A stretch of 64,000 nucleotides of DNA from JABCPE02 sp963530615 (GCA_963530615.1 CAUSDX010000002.1:1-64000); one strand, 5' to 3'. Positions 50,819 to 60,314 are shown, counted from the stretch's first letter. The notes: generated by a model not told the origin, from the sequence alone. Numbers and translations are program-made.

Positions 50819-51012
50819 ATGTTTTACTTTATTAAACACAATTATTTGATTTTTATTGAAAATAATGAAAAATAGAGATTAGGGTATCATGAAAGAAAGT
50901 TCTATTGGTTTTCGTTTTTCATGGCATTTAATCTTTTTTTGTATAGTTTTAGGTTGATATTTTTGAAGATTTGATGTAAATATAAAGCATCTTAATGTTT
51001 TACAGGTAAGTT

Positions 51013-51717
51013 TCAGAATATGATGTTAAGTTTTATTTTATTATTGGTAGAAGGATTGAATATACTTCCGTGAGCGGAGATGATTTTACTTTCGTGCTGA
51101 TGTGTGCTAAAAAATACTTCTATGTGATGGGAAGCCGTGGATTTATCATCTCTATGAAAGCCTTTTGAGCTATCTAAAAAGGTCTGAATATATTCCACAT
51201 TGCCGTTTTCATTGAGACTGACGATGAAATTCATTTTGTTGGAAGTATTTACATTGAGTTTTTCTTTGGAGTTCTTTTTATGTATTCTGAATTCCCATTT
51301 ATTATCGTCAATTTGAATGCAATGAAAGTCATTCAGTATATTATTCTTGTTTTGTGAAAAAGAATGGTAATTGTATATTAAGATATATATATGATTAAAA
51401 ATTTTATGTAAAACTTCTTTATTCTTTTTCTCTAAATTGCCATCAAAAGATATGGTTTTTAGATGTAATTTGTTATTGTATTTTACTTTTCCGCTAAAGT
51501 TTATAGAGTATCCTTTGTGTGGATAAAAAATGCCGTTGAATTCTGCTTTATGGGATAGGTGTAATTGAGCTTTGGAGAGTTTTTGTGAATAGTTTTTTAA
51601 GTTTTCTAAACTATGTTTGTCAAAGTCTAATTCTTTGAGATATTTGATAGAATCTTGGGCGGTCTGACTGAATAAAAATGAACCAAATAAGAATAAAAAG
51701 AGAAAATATAGTTTCAT
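51013..51717 (-). CDS. Exported hypothetical protein
   Basis: The protein has 234 residues with a signal peptide (MKLYFLFLFLFGSFLFSQ) and no later membrane segment. The rest is beta-rich with many Asn, Lys and His residues (YSINFSGKVKYNNKLHLKTI, KIISAHGSIFNPSTN). No family was recognised. It is a single gene on the minus strand between the dicarboxylate symporter and dusB. CATCTTTG, one base off the -7 consensus, is at 51741-51748 on that strand. Confidence 0.65.
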   Translation of the reverse strand: MKLYFLFLFLFGSFLFSQTAQDSIKYLKELDFDKHSLENLKNYSQKLSKAQLHLSHKAEFNGIFYPHKGYSINFSGKVKYNNKLHLKTISFDGNLEKKNKEVLHKIFNHIYILIYNYHSFSQNKNNILNDFHCIQIDDNKWEFRIHKKNSKEKLNVNTSNKMNFIVSLNENGNVEYIQTFLDSSKGFHRDDKSTASHHIEVFFSTHQHESKIISAHGSIFNPSTNNKIKLNIIF

Positions 51718-51826
51718 AGATTGTAGGTTTTTAATTGTAGCAAAGATGGAGATTATTTCTATACCAATCTATTCTCTTTATGAATAAATTATACTCAATA
51801 GGCATAAAATAGATTTTGTATTTTAA

Positions 51827-51834
51827 TATCTTTG
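51827..51834 (+). promoter_or_regulatory. -7 promoter element in front of a mini-ORF
   Basis: TATCTTTG matches TAnnTTTG and lies 20 bases before the ATG at 51855, 131 bases before dusB. Confidence 0.5.
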
Positions 51835-51854
51835 TATCATTGAAAATTAATAAT

Positions 51855-51944
51855 ATGGAAATCAATTTTGATACAATAAGAACGATACACAAGCAGAAGG
51901 AATTTTTGCAAGGATATAGAAGTGTATTGCAGATAAATAATTAA
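51855..51944 (+). CDS. Possible 29-residue peptide upstream of dusB
   Basis: An ATG at 51855 opens 29 codons (MEINFDTIRTIHKQKEFLQG onward) ending at TAA 51942-51944. It has its own promoter element at the normal distance. The peptide is basic and soluble and matches nothing I recognise. It could be a real micropeptide, a gene remnant, or chance. Confidence 0.25.
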   Translation: MEINFDTIRTIHKQKEFLQGYRSVLQINN

Positions 51945-51953
51945 AATAATATT

Positions 51954-51961
51954 TACCTTTG
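51954..51961 (+). promoter_or_regulatory. -7 promoter element of dusB, four bases before the ATG
   Basis: TACCTTTG is separated from the dusB ATG (51966) by four bases, which predicts a leaderless transcript. Confidence 0.6.
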
Positions 51962-51965
51962 TAGC

Positions 51966-52949
51966 ATGATAAAAATAGGAAATGTAGAGCTTCCAGATTT
52001 TCCATTGCTTTTGGCACCGATGGAAGATGTTTCAGATCCGCCGTTTCGTAGGCTTTGCAAGATGCATGGGGCAGATATGATGTATTCGGAGTTTATCTCT
52101 TCGGAGGGGCTTATTCGTGATGCGATTAAGAGCCGTAAAAAATTAGATATTTTTGATTACGAGAGACCTATTGGGATTCAAATCTTTGGAGGAGATGAAG
52201 AAGCGATGGCGATGTCGGCTAAAATTGTAGAGACGGTAGAGCCTGATTTGGTGGATATTAATTTCGGTTGTCCAGTAAAGAAGGTGGTGAGTAAAGGAGC
52301 AGGGGCAGGTGTTTTGAAAGATATTGATTTGATGGTGAGATTAACCAAAGCCGTGGTAAAATCTACGGATTTGCCCGTAACAGTAAAGACAAGGCTGGGC
52401 TGGGATACGGAGAGTATCAATATAGAAGAGGTGGCGGAGCGGTTGCAAGAGATCGGCATCAAAGTATTAACTATTCATGCCCGAACGAGGACTCAAATGT
52501 ATAAAGGACAAGCAGATTGGGAGTATATTTCAAAGATTAAGAATAACCCGAATATAGAAATTCCTATTTTCGGAAATGGAGATATTGACGGACCTGAAAA
52601 AGCACAGAGTTATAGAGAAAAATATAGTGTTGATGGAATGATGATAGGGCGTGCGGCAATAGGTTATCCGTGGATTTTTAATGAAATTAAACATTTCTTT
52701 AAGACAGGAGAAAAATTATCTCCACCGACACTTAAAGATAGATTAGAGGCAGTGAGAAAACATGCCGAATGGTCTGTAGAGTGGAAAGGAGAAAAGGGAG
52801 GGCTTGTAGAAATGAGACAGCATTATGGTAATTACTTCCGAGGTATTCCACATTTCAAAGAATATAAAACTCGGTTTTTACAAGTACTTTCTATGGAGGC
52901 AATGAATGAACTCTTGCAGGAGGTTTTAGATAAAGATAATTTAATATAA
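51966..52949 (+). CDS. dusB: tRNA-dihydrouridine synthase
   Basis: DusB is a flavoenzyme that reduces uridines in the tRNA D-loop. The TIM-barrel begins LLLAPMEDVSDPPFRRLC. The catalytic Cys is in DINFGCPVKKVVSKGAGAG, and FMN-binding motifs follow (TVKTRLGWD, IHARTRTQMYKGQADW, GNGDI, GMMIGRAAIGYPWIF). The 327-residue length is normal. The next gene follows after 11 bases. Confidence 0.95.
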   Translation: MIKIGNVELPDFPLLLAPMEDVSDPPFRRLCKMHGADMMYSEFISSEGLIRDAIKSRKKLDIFDYERPIGIQIFGGDEEAMAMSAKIVETVEPDLVDINFGCPVKKVVSKGAGAGVLKDIDLMVRLTKAVVKSTDLPVTVKTRLGWDTESINIEEVAERLQEIGIKVLTIHARTRTQMYKGQADWEYISKIKNNPNIEIPIFGNGDIDGPEKAQSYREKYSVDGMMIGRAAIGYPWIFNEIKHFFKTGEKLSPPTLKDRLEAVRKHAEWSVEWKGEKGGLVEMRQHYGNYFRGIPHFKEYKTRFLQVLSMEAMNELLQEVLDKDNLI

Positions 52950-52960
52950 AGATTAAGTTT

Positions 52961-53689
52961 ATGCTTACTCTTAAGAATGTAGTGATTGGATATCAAAATC
53001 CTTTAATTTTAGAGACAAATTTGTCGTTAGAATTAGGGGATATGTGTCTATTGTTAGGAAATAATGGAGTGGGAAAAACTACATTGATGAGAAGTATTTT
53101 GGGGCAGATTCCGTTATTGTCGGGAGAGGTTTTTTTTCAAGATAAATCTGTAAAAAGATTGTCGGTAGAAGAAGTTGCTCAGAAAGTATCAGTGGTATTT
53201 TCAAAATCAGAGATACCTAATCTTTATCGAGTGTGGGATTTGGTAGCATTAGGTAAATATACCCAATATCCATACTATTTTGAATTAACTAAAGAAGATA
53301 AAAAATTAGTGAGTGCTGTGATAGAGAAACTTAATTTGGAACAATATGAAAACTATCAATTATCAGAACTCTCTGATGGTAATCTTCAAAAAGCGTTTAT
53401 TGGGCGAGCTTTGGTGCAGAATACACCGATGATTATCTTAGACGAACCGACAACTCATTTAGATGAAGAGAATAAATACATGATTTTAAAGTTATTAAAG
53501 GAAATAGTGGAGACAGAGCGTAAGTTACTCTTGTTTTCTTCTCATGATTGGCGTTTGGCAAAGGATTTTTCTTCAAAATTTTGGTGGGTTAAGGATAAAA
53601 AAATTCAAGCAGGGGATTTATCAAAACATCATACTAAAAATTATCAAACGATGGAGCAGATATTCTTACCAATGGTGGTAAAATCTTAA
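52961..53689 (+). CDS. ABC transporter ATP-binding protein (iron/hemin/B12 type)
   Basis: The 242-residue ATPase resembles FecE/HmuV/BtuD, the cytoplasmic motor of siderophore and heme importers. Walker A is LLGNNGVGKTTL, the signature is LSDGNLQKAFIGRAL (LSGGQ is usual), Walker B is MIILDEPTTHLD and the switch His is in SSHDW. No permease or binding-protein gene is adjacent, so its membrane partner must be elsewhere or it is an orphan. It is 11 bases after dusB and probably cotranscribed. Confidence 0.85.
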   Translation: MLTLKNVVIGYQNPLILETNLSLELGDMCLLLGNNGVGKTTLMRSILGQIPLLSGEVFFQDKSVKRLSVEEVAQKVSVVFSKSEIPNLYRVWDLVALGKYTQYPYYFELTKEDKKLVSAVIEKLNLEQYENYQLSELSDGNLQKAFIGRALVQNTPMIILDEPTTHLDEENKYMILKLLKEIVETERKLLLFSSHDWRLAKDFSSKFWWVKDKKIQAGDLSKHHTKNYQTMEQIFLPMVVKS

Positions 53690-53773
53690 TACTATCCGCT
53701 AAGTGTAGAGCGGTCGGTCGCTTGGTGATTAGGGATAAAAAGTAATTTTTATATTTATTTTCTAAGACAAAAG

Positions 53774-54646
53774 ATGGAAAAAAATACTTGTAATATGAGA
53801 AGAGAACATAATCTTATCCCAGAGGATGAAGATTGGAAAAAGAAGCTTTTCAGAATAATATATTTTGCGGACACTCCTTTGGGGAAGTTGTTTGATTTGC
53901 TTTTACTGTTTATGATTACTCTTAGTACGATAATCATTATTTTAGATAGTGTGGAGAGCGTCAAATTTCATCAGACTTTTTGGTATTTGGAATTGATAAT
54001 GACGATACTTTTCATTATTGAATATATCATTCGGGTGCTTGTTGTTAAGAATAAACGAGATTATATTTTCAGTTTTTTGGGATTGATAGATTTGTTATCA
54101 ATTATTCCGTTTTTTCTAGGGATGTTTTTTTATGAGGTTAAATTTTTAATGATAATTAGACTTCTACGAATGTTGAGAATTTTTAGAATTCTTAATATGA
54201 TGGATTATATGGATGATGGACATTATATTTTGGATTCTTTGAGGAATAATTCTCGTAAGATTGCTGTTTTTTTGCTGTTTATTGTGATTGTAGCTGTAAT
54301 ATCAGGGGCTATAATGTATATGGTAGAAGGAGGAGAGAATGGCTTTAATAATATTCCAGAGAGTATTTATTGGGCGGTGGTTACCATCACTACAGTGGCA
54401 TATGGAGATATTTCACCGAAAACAGGATTAGGAAAATTTATTTCCATGATTTTGATGCTTTGTGGTTATAGTATTATCGCTGTACCTACGGGGATTATAA
54501 CTTCACATATGCGGAGGAAATATTTGAGTTTAAAAACAAAAAAAATACTTTGTGATAGATGTGGAAATGTAGATAATGATGATGATGCAAGGTATTGTAA
54601 AACTTGTGGAGAACGATTGGGAAAGGATAAAAAAGAATTAAATTGA
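53774..54646 (+). CDS. Voltage-gated-type potassium channel with TVAYGD filter and C-terminal zinc ribbon
   Basis: The 290-residue protein has six membrane segments. The S4-like helix is IIRLLRMLRIFRILN, with Arg at every third position. The pore reads WAVVTITTVAYGDISP, with Ala209 in place of the first Gly of the TVGYGD selectivity filter. The last 35 residues form a zinc ribbon (CDRCG, 13 residues, CKTCG). The family moves K+ across the inner membrane; the Ala change leaves ion selectivity uncertain. It stands between the ABC ATPase gene and the rod-shape operon. Confidence 0.85.
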   Translation: MEKNTCNMRREHNLIPEDEDWKKKLFRIIYFADTPLGKLFDLLLLFMITLSTIIIILDSVESVKFHQTFWYLELIMTILFIIEYIIRVLVVKNKRDYIFSFLGLIDLLSIIPFFLGMFFYEVKFLMIIRLLRMLRIFRILNMMDYMDDGHYILDSLRNNSRKIAVFLLFIVIVAVISGAIMYMVEGGENGFNNIPESIYWAVVTITTVAYGDISPKTGLGKFISMILMLCGYSIIAVPTGIITSHMRRKYLSLKTKKILCDRCGNVDNDDDARYCKTCGERLGKDKKELN

Positions 54647-54676
54647 TTGATAATTATAATAAAGTTTCTATCTTTG
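54647..54676 (+). promoter_or_regulatory. Promoter of the rod-shape operon
   Basis: TTG (54647-54649) and TATCTTTG (54669-54676) are 19 bases apart. The mreB ATG follows 24 bases later. Confidence 0.75.
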
Positions 54677-54700
54677 TAAAATTAAAATATATTTGGGAAA

Positions 54701-55726
54701 ATGGGCTTATTTAATGCATTTACACAAGACATAGCGATAGATTTAGGTACAGCAAATACATTGGTAATTCATGATAATAAAATTGTGGTAGATCAGCCTT
54801 CTATTGTTGCAATAGAGCGTTCTACTGGGAAGGTTATTGCGGTAGGAGAGCAAGCAAAACATATGCAGGGCAAAACGCATGATGATATAAAAACAATAAG
54901 ACCTTTGAAAGATGGGGTTATTGCTGATTTTCAGGCATCTGAGCATATGATAAAGGAGTTTATCAAGCAAATACCAGGGGTAAAAGGTAAGTTTTTTCAA
55001 CCGGCGTTGAGAATTGTAGTATGTATTCCATCTGGAATTACAGAAGTGGAGCGTAGAGCGGTGAAAGATTCTGTACAGAAAGTAAATGCCAAAGAAGTAA
55101 GATTGATTTATGAGCCAATGGCAGCAGCGATTGGGGCTGGAGTAGATGTGCAAAAGCCAGAGGGAAATATGATTATTGATATAGGTGGGGGGACTACAGA
55201 GATTGCGATAATTGCTCTTGGGGGGATTGTTACAGATAAATCGGTAAAAGTAGCGGGAGATGTTTTTACTAATGATATTGCTTTTTATTTAAAGACACAA
55301 CATAATCTATATATCGGGGAGAGAACGGCGGAGAGAATTAAGATTGAGATAGGTTCTGCGGTAGAAGAATTAGATATAGAAGTAGATGATATTTATGTGC
55401 AAGGGCGTGATATGATTACCGGAAAGCCAAAGGAAATCATGATTGGCTATAAAGAAATTGCTCGTGCTTTGGATAGTTCTATTTTAAGAATTGAGGAATC
55501 TGTGTTGGAAACGCTTTCTATGACACCGCCAGAATTATCTGCGGATATTTATAAAACAGGAATATATCTTGCAGGTGGAGGTGCTTTATTGAGAGGTCTC
55601 TCAGATAGATTACGCAAAAAAACAGGACTACCTGTATTTGTGGCAGAAGACCCGTTAAGAGCGGTAGTGAGAGGTACTGGAATTGCTCTTAAAAATATGG
55701 ATAAGTTTAATTTTTTGATTAGATAA
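54701..55726 (+). CDS. mreB: Rod shape-determining protein MreB
   Basis: MreB is the actin-like filament that guides lateral wall synthesis. Motifs: IAIDLGTANTLV at the N-terminus, MIIDIGGGTTEIAIIALGGI, and LAGGGALLRGLSDRL near the C-terminus. The 341-residue length is normal. It heads a tight operon mreB-mreC-mreD-mrdA-rodA with its own promoter. Confidence 0.97.
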   Translation: MGLFNAFTQDIAIDLGTANTLVIHDNKIVVDQPSIVAIERSTGKVIAVGEQAKHMQGKTHDDIKTIRPLKDGVIADFQASEHMIKEFIKQIPGVKGKFFQPALRIVVCIPSGITEVERRAVKDSVQKVNAKEVRLIYEPMAAAIGAGVDVQKPEGNMIIDIGGGTTEIAIIALGGIVTDKSVKVAGDVFTNDIAFYLKTQHNLYIGERTAERIKIEIGSAVEELDIEVDDIYVQGRDMITGKPKEIMIGYKEIARALDSSILRIEESVLETLSMTPPELSADIYKTGIYLAGGGALLRGLSDRLRKKTGLPVFVAEDPLRAVVRGTGIALKNMDKFNFLIR

Positions 55727-55742
55727 TATTTTTCTATTCAGA

Positions 55743-56594
55743 ATGTCATTTTTGATAAGATTCTTTACAAAGAATGCTTTATTTGCCTTCTTTGTGTTTT
55801 TGCAGATTATATCGGTAATATTGATTTTTACTAAAAACTCTATGCAGCGATCATTTATTGCTGCTAATGTTGCGGTGTTTAATGCTTGGGTATCTGAGTA
55901 TATTGATGAAGGGGCTAATTATCTGACATTGAAGCAAGTTAATGAGGATTTGGTGATGCAGAATAAATTATTAATGCAACAACTTTATGGTAAAGACTCA
56001 ATGAGTATTGCAAAGGCATATTTAATAAAGGATACATTACAAAAAGGACAGACTTATACGATTATAGATGCAGAGGTCGTACAAAATAGCATCAATAGAA
56101 ATAATAATTATTTCACGATTAATAGAGGAAAAGCCCATGGAGTTGAGCCAAAAATGGGAGTGATTGCTCCTCAAGGGGTCGCTGGTATTGTCATTAGCAC
56201 GACTAAAAATTATGCTTTGGTTCAGTCGGTGCTGAGTACAAATAATATTAAAATCAATGCAGCCTTGAAGAACTCTATGTATTTCGGTACATTATCTTGG
56301 GAAGGGGAAGATTCTCGTGTCATGCACCTTGCAAATATTCCTAAGTATGTTTCATTAAAAGTTGGAGATACTATTATAACAGATGGTAAGTCTTCCATTT
56401 TTCCTAAAGGAATTATGATAGGGAGAATCTCAGGTTATGAGGTGGATTCTAAAACTGGATATTGGGATATTTCGGTGGAGTTGAGCCAAAAGATGGGGCA
56501 GGTGCAGAAAGTATTTGTTGTGAAAAATTTAAAAAAAGAAGAACAAAAGGAAATACAAGAAATTCTAGAAACTACAATAAAAGAAAATGATTAG
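55743..56594 (+). CDS. mreC: Rod shape-determining protein MreC
   Basis: MreC is a bitopic periplasmic scaffold. One membrane helix (about 12-28), a coiled coil (about 55-90) and the beta-rich MreC domain (NYFTINRGKAHGVEPKMGVI, GVAGIVISTTKNYALVQSVL). The 283-residue length is normal. It overlaps mreD by eight bases. Confidence 0.94.
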   Translation: MSFLIRFFTKNALFAFFVFLQIISVILIFTKNSMQRSFIAANVAVFNAWVSEYIDEGANYLTLKQVNEDLVMQNKLLMQQLYGKDSMSIAKAYLIKDTLQKGQTYTIIDAEVVQNSINRNNNYFTINRGKAHGVEPKMGVIAPQGVAGIVISTTKNYALVQSVLSTNNIKINAALKNSMYFGTLSWEGEDSRVMHLANIPKYVSLKVGDTIITDGKSSIFPKGIMIGRISGYEVDSKTGYWDISVELSQKMGQVQKVFVVKNLKKEEQKEIQEILETTIKEND

Positions 56595-57093
56595 TAGAAA
56601 TATAGTAACAGATATTTTATTCATTGCAATGCTTGTTGTATTGCAAGTTTTTATATTTAATAGAATAGTGATAATGGATAAATATGTGCCTGTATTGTAT
56701 CTTATTTTTGTGATGTTTTATCCTTTTAATAGAGATCGGTTTCAGTTTTTAGGGCTAAGTTTTGTATTGGGCTTGTGTATTGATATGTTTGCTGGTACTT
56801 GGGGGATTAATGCTTTTGCAACAGTATTTATTGCTTTTATAAGAATTCAAATTTTTAAGACTTCATCGGATTCGGATTCAGATTTTTTTTCCTTTGAAAC
56901 TTTGCAATGGATGCAGTTTTTAGGGTTTATTTTTATGAATATTTTGATGCATCAATTATTGGTACAAGGTATAGAATATTTTAAGTTTAGTCGTTTATTA
57001 GAGATTATGATTGATGTTTTAATGACTTCTCTTTTGTCATTTGTTTTTATTGTATTTTATGTTTTAATATTTAAAATTAAACAAAAAGTTTGA
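56587..57093 (+). CDS. mreD: Rod shape-determining protein MreD
   Basis: MreD is an integral membrane protein of the elongasome, here 168 residues with five hydrophobic segments. Sequence conservation is weak; position between mreC and mrdA and topology support the call. Its TGA overlaps the TTG start of the next gene. Confidence 0.88.
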   Translation: MISRNIVTDILFIAMLVVLQVFIFNRIVIMDKYVPVLYLIFVMFYPFNRDRFQFLGLSFVLGLCIDMFAGTWGINAFATVFIAFIRIQIFKTSSDSDSDFFSFETLQWMQFLGFIFMNILMHQLLVQGIEYFKFSRLLEIMIDVLMTSLLSFVFIVFYVLIFKIKQKV

Positions 57094-59057
57094 AGCCTTT
57101 TCATACTATTATCATTACTGTAGGAGTTATTGCTATGATTTTTGTGGCAAGGCTTGGTTATTTGCAGTTAATAACAGATATATATGTTCTTAATGCTGCA
57201 AATACTTCTATTAAAATAGAATATATAATTCCGCAAAGAGGAATAATTTTTGATAGAAATTCTAAAATTTTGGTGGGGAATCAGCCTGCTTATGAAATCT
57301 CCTACACTAAAGCTTCCATGAAATTAGACCCAGAAACCAAAAAGCCTATTTTTGATACTTTGGGTTTTTGTAATTTGGTAGGAATTACTCGTGCGGATTT
57401 TGAAAATAGAATTAAAAAAATAGAAAGTGACAAATATTTTTCAAGATTTAACGCAGTTACTTTCATGAAGGATTTGACGAGAGAAGATGTAGCAAGAATA
57501 GAAGAACTGATTTTTAAATATCCTGCGTTTTCCATTGTATCTCGTCCACAGAGAAAATACGAAATTTCTACATCAGGGAATTTATTAGGCTATATCAATC
57601 AAGTGAGTGATTCTTATATTAAACGAGATTCTCTATATTATCTGCCAGGGGATTTGGCAGGGATGAGTGGTATAGAAAAGGCTTATGAAAAGGAACTTCG
57701 TGGAGAGAAGGGGATGAGGTATATCCAAAAAGATATTCGGTTAAGAAGTATTGGTTCCTATAAAAATGGAGAGTTAGATAAAGAAGAGGTTTCAGGGAAG
57801 GATTTGGTTTTAACTATAGACTATGATTTGCAAAGAATTGCACAAGAAATGCTGGTGAATAAAAGGGGAGCGATAGTGGCTTTGGATCCAAAAACAGGTG
57901 AAATTTTGGCAATGGCAACAGGACCAGATATAGATCCTAATCTTTTCACAGGGCCAGAGAAGACTAAAAACCTTTATCGCTTACAAATGGATAGTATGAA
58001 CCGACCGATGTTTGATCGCTCTATTCAGGCGGCATATCCGCCAGGTTCTACTTTTAAGCTTGTTACCGCCTTAGCAGCTATGCAAATGGGGGTAATGACT
58101 TCTAAAACGATTTTCCCTTGTGGAGGAGGGTTTAATGTAGCGGGGGTTAGGATTAAAGGACATGGAGGGGCGGATCCTTTAATTCCGTCCTTGCAGGTGT
58201 CAAGTAACTGCTATTTTTCTTATGCTTATTTGGCAATGCTCAATAAATATTCAGGTAATCCAAGTAAGGGAATTGATGAGTGGGCAGAGATTATGCATAG
58301 TTTTGGGCTTGGGGTCTTCTTGAATAATGATTTGGCAGTAGGTTCTAAAGGGTTAATTCCAGATAGTAAATTTTACGAAAGAAGATATGGTAAAAATTGG
58401 CGACCGATGAAGGCTGTATTTAATGGAATGGGACAGGGAGAAATTCTCTTGACTCCTTTACAAATTGCTAATTTTACGGCAGTTATAGCTAATAAAGGAT
58501 GGTATTACACACCGCATATTGTGAAGTCCATTGATGGAAAACCTAATCCAGATAAGAGATTTAAGGTTAAAAGACATTCATCTGTGGATGCTAAACATTT
58601 TGAAGATGTATTAAAAGGAATGGAAGCAGTAGTTTTGGCAGGAACGGGAAAAGGGCTAAAGTCTAATGATTTTACTCAATTAGCAAAAACAGGAACGGCA
58701 CAAGTGCCACAAGGAAAGGATAATTCTATTTATACGATGATAGCACCTGCTGACAATCCTAAAATAGTAGTGGCAGCAGTGATGGAGCATGCGGGATTTG
58801 GAGCTACTTGGGCAGGTCCTGCTTGTACGATTATTGCTGAAAAATATCTTTTAGGGGAAATTAAAAGAGAGCACTTGTATAATAGATTGGTTTCAACGAG
58901 TTTCATGTCAGAATATAACCGACAATGGCAGGTGCATTTGAAACGATTAGGAAAATATACTCCCTCGAAACAAGATAGTATTCAGATGAAGAAACTTCAA
59001 GATAGTTTGAAAATTATAAATAGTAAGAAAAAAACTTCAAAAATCGCTAACCGATGA
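57090..59057 (+). CDS. mrdA: Penicillin-binding protein 2, elongation transpeptidase
   Basis: PBP2 crosslinks lateral-wall peptidoglycan with RodA. One membrane helix (about 4-22), a dimerisation domain and the transpeptidase domain with YPPGSTFKLV (active Ser), SSNCYF and KTGTAQVPQG. The 655-residue length is normal. The start is TTG at 57090 overlapping mreD: the first ATG comes 15 codons later and would remove most of the membrane helix. Confidence 0.94.
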   Translation: MKPFHTIIITVGVIAMIFVARLGYLQLITDIYVLNAANTSIKIEYIIPQRGIIFDRNSKILVGNQPAYEISYTKASMKLDPETKKPIFDTLGFCNLVGITRADFENRIKKIESDKYFSRFNAVTFMKDLTREDVARIEELIFKYPAFSIVSRPQRKYEISTSGNLLGYINQVSDSYIKRDSLYYLPGDLAGMSGIEKAYEKELRGEKGMRYIQKDIRLRSIGSYKNGELDKEEVSGKDLVLTIDYDLQRIAQEMLVNKRGAIVALDPKTGEILAMATGPDIDPNLFTGPEKTKNLYRLQMDSMNRPMFDRSIQAAYPPGSTFKLVTALAAMQMGVMTSKTIFPCGGGFNVAGVRIKGHGGADPLIPSLQVSSNCYFSYAYLAMLNKYSGNPSKGIDEWAEIMHSFGLGVFLNNDLAVGSKGLIPDSKFYERRYGKNWRPMKAVFNGMGQGEILLTPLQIANFTAVIANKGWYYTPHIVKSIDGKPNPDKRFKVKRHSSVDAKHFEDVLKGMEAVVLAGTGKGLKSNDFTQLAKTGTAQVPQGKDNSIYTMIAPADNPKIVVAAVMEHAGFGATWAGPACTIIAEKYLLGEIKREHLYNRLVSTSFMSEYNRQWQVHLKRLGKYTPSKQDSIQMKKLQDSLKIINSKKKTSKIANR

Positions 59058-60277
59058 GATGGACGGATGGATTAGATAAAATAGGTTTGGGGCTTTATGT
59101 GCTGATTGTTTTATTTGGGGTGGCTAATGTGTATAGTGTAGATGAGGCAAGTGGAGTAAAACAGGCCATGTGGTTTGGAATATCGTTATTTGTTATGATG
59201 GTGATTTTCTTGATTAGAGGAAGGGTTTTTGAGAGTTTATCTCCGATATTTTATATCTTGTCGGTAATTTTGTTAATTGGTCTTTTTCCATTAGGAAAAG
59301 AAGTGAATGGTCAGAAAAACTGGTATGTTTTCGGACCGATAAGTCTCCAACCTGTGGAGTTCGTGAAAATCGGAATTTCTTTGATGTTAGCTTCTTATGT
59401 GGCTAATCCAGATTTTAATATTAAAGAGAAAAAATCATTGGTTACAGCTTTTGCTTTAATGGGAGTGCCAGGACTATTGGTTTTATTACAGCCAGATGTG
59501 GGGTCGTTAATGGTTTTCACGGCTTTTGTAATTGCTTTGTATCGTGAGGGGTTTACGGGGTGGTTGTTCATTGTGGGATTTTTTATTTTAGGTGTGTTTT
59601 TGACATCCTTAGTAGTGGACCCTATTTATGTAGTTGGTGTTGTGGTGTTTATTGCTCTATTGTTAGCGTATTTTATTCGGGTCAAATGGATTTTTCCTAA
59701 CATTCTTATGTTTGTTGTAGGCTCGGTAATTGTTTCAGGGTTAAGTTTTGGAGCTCCGATGGTCATGGAAAAATTACCTAAACATCAACGAGAAAGAATA
59801 GAGGTTTTGTTCAAGGGAGAAATGGCATTTAGAGATACGGCAGGTTATAATCTGCTTTATTCTAAAACAGCGATAGGCTCTGGGCAGTTTTTAGGGAAAG
59901 GTTATCGCCAAGGGTCTATTACGAGGGGGCAATTTGTGCCAGAGCAGAGAACGGATTATATTTTTTGTGCGGTAGGTGAAGAGTGGGGATTTGTAGGAAG
60001 TGCAGTTTTGGTGATTTTTTACGCGATTTATATCATGAGAATTTATTGGTTGTCAGAGCAACAAAAAACGACTTTTAATAGGGTTTTTGGTTATTGTTTT
60101 GCATCTATTCTTCTCATGCATTTTTCCATTAATGTGGGGATGGTTATGGGGTTGTTTCCCACAGTAGGGATTCCATTGCCTTATTTTAGTTATGGAGGCA
60201 GTTCTCTATTGGCTTTTACAATTATGACAGCAATGTTTTTTAAATTAAATTATGAAGATAAAAATAGTTTAGTTTGA
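59054..60277 (+). CDS. rodA: Lipid II polymerase RodA (SEDS family)
   Basis: RodA polymerises glycan strands during elongation. About ten membrane segments with KNWYVFGPISLQPVEFVKIG, LQPDVGSLMVF and the C-terminal FPTVGIPLPYFSYGGSS. The 407-residue length is normal. The ATG overlaps the mrdA stop (ATGA), so the two are translationally coupled. It ends the rod operon. Confidence 0.95.
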   Translation: MRWTDGLDKIGLGLYVLIVLFGVANVYSVDEASGVKQAMWFGISLFVMMVIFLIRGRVFESLSPIFYILSVILLIGLFPLGKEVNGQKNWYVFGPISLQPVEFVKIGISLMLASYVANPDFNIKEKKSLVTAFALMGVPGLLVLLQPDVGSLMVFTAFVIALYREGFTGWLFIVGFFILGVFLTSLVVDPIYVVGVVVFIALLLAYFIRVKWIFPNILMFVVGSVIVSGLSFGAPMVMEKLPKHQRERIEVLFKGEMAFRDTAGYNLLYSKTAIGSGQFLGKGYRQGSITRGQFVPEQRTDYIFCAVGEEWGFVGSAVLVIFYAIYIMRIYWLSEQQKTTFNRVFGYCFASILLMHFSINVGMVMGLFPTVGIPLPYFSYGGSSLLAFTIMTAMFFKLNYEDKNSLV

Positions 60278-60314
60278 TAATAAAAGCCCTTGTATGTTTA
60301 AAATAGATATATGG

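Noticed and set aside
53690..53773. GC-rich hairpin CCGCT...AGCGG after the ABC ATPase gene as a terminator or mobile element end
   Set aside because: The stem is only five bases, has no T-run, and has no partner copy in the window.
18697..55230. Many G6 runs (for example near 18697, 19135, 22553, 41325, 55190 and 55226) as further phase switches
   Set aside because: All are in-frame Gly-Gly codons in conserved motifs of intact genes; they reflect GGG codon use and give no sign of switching.
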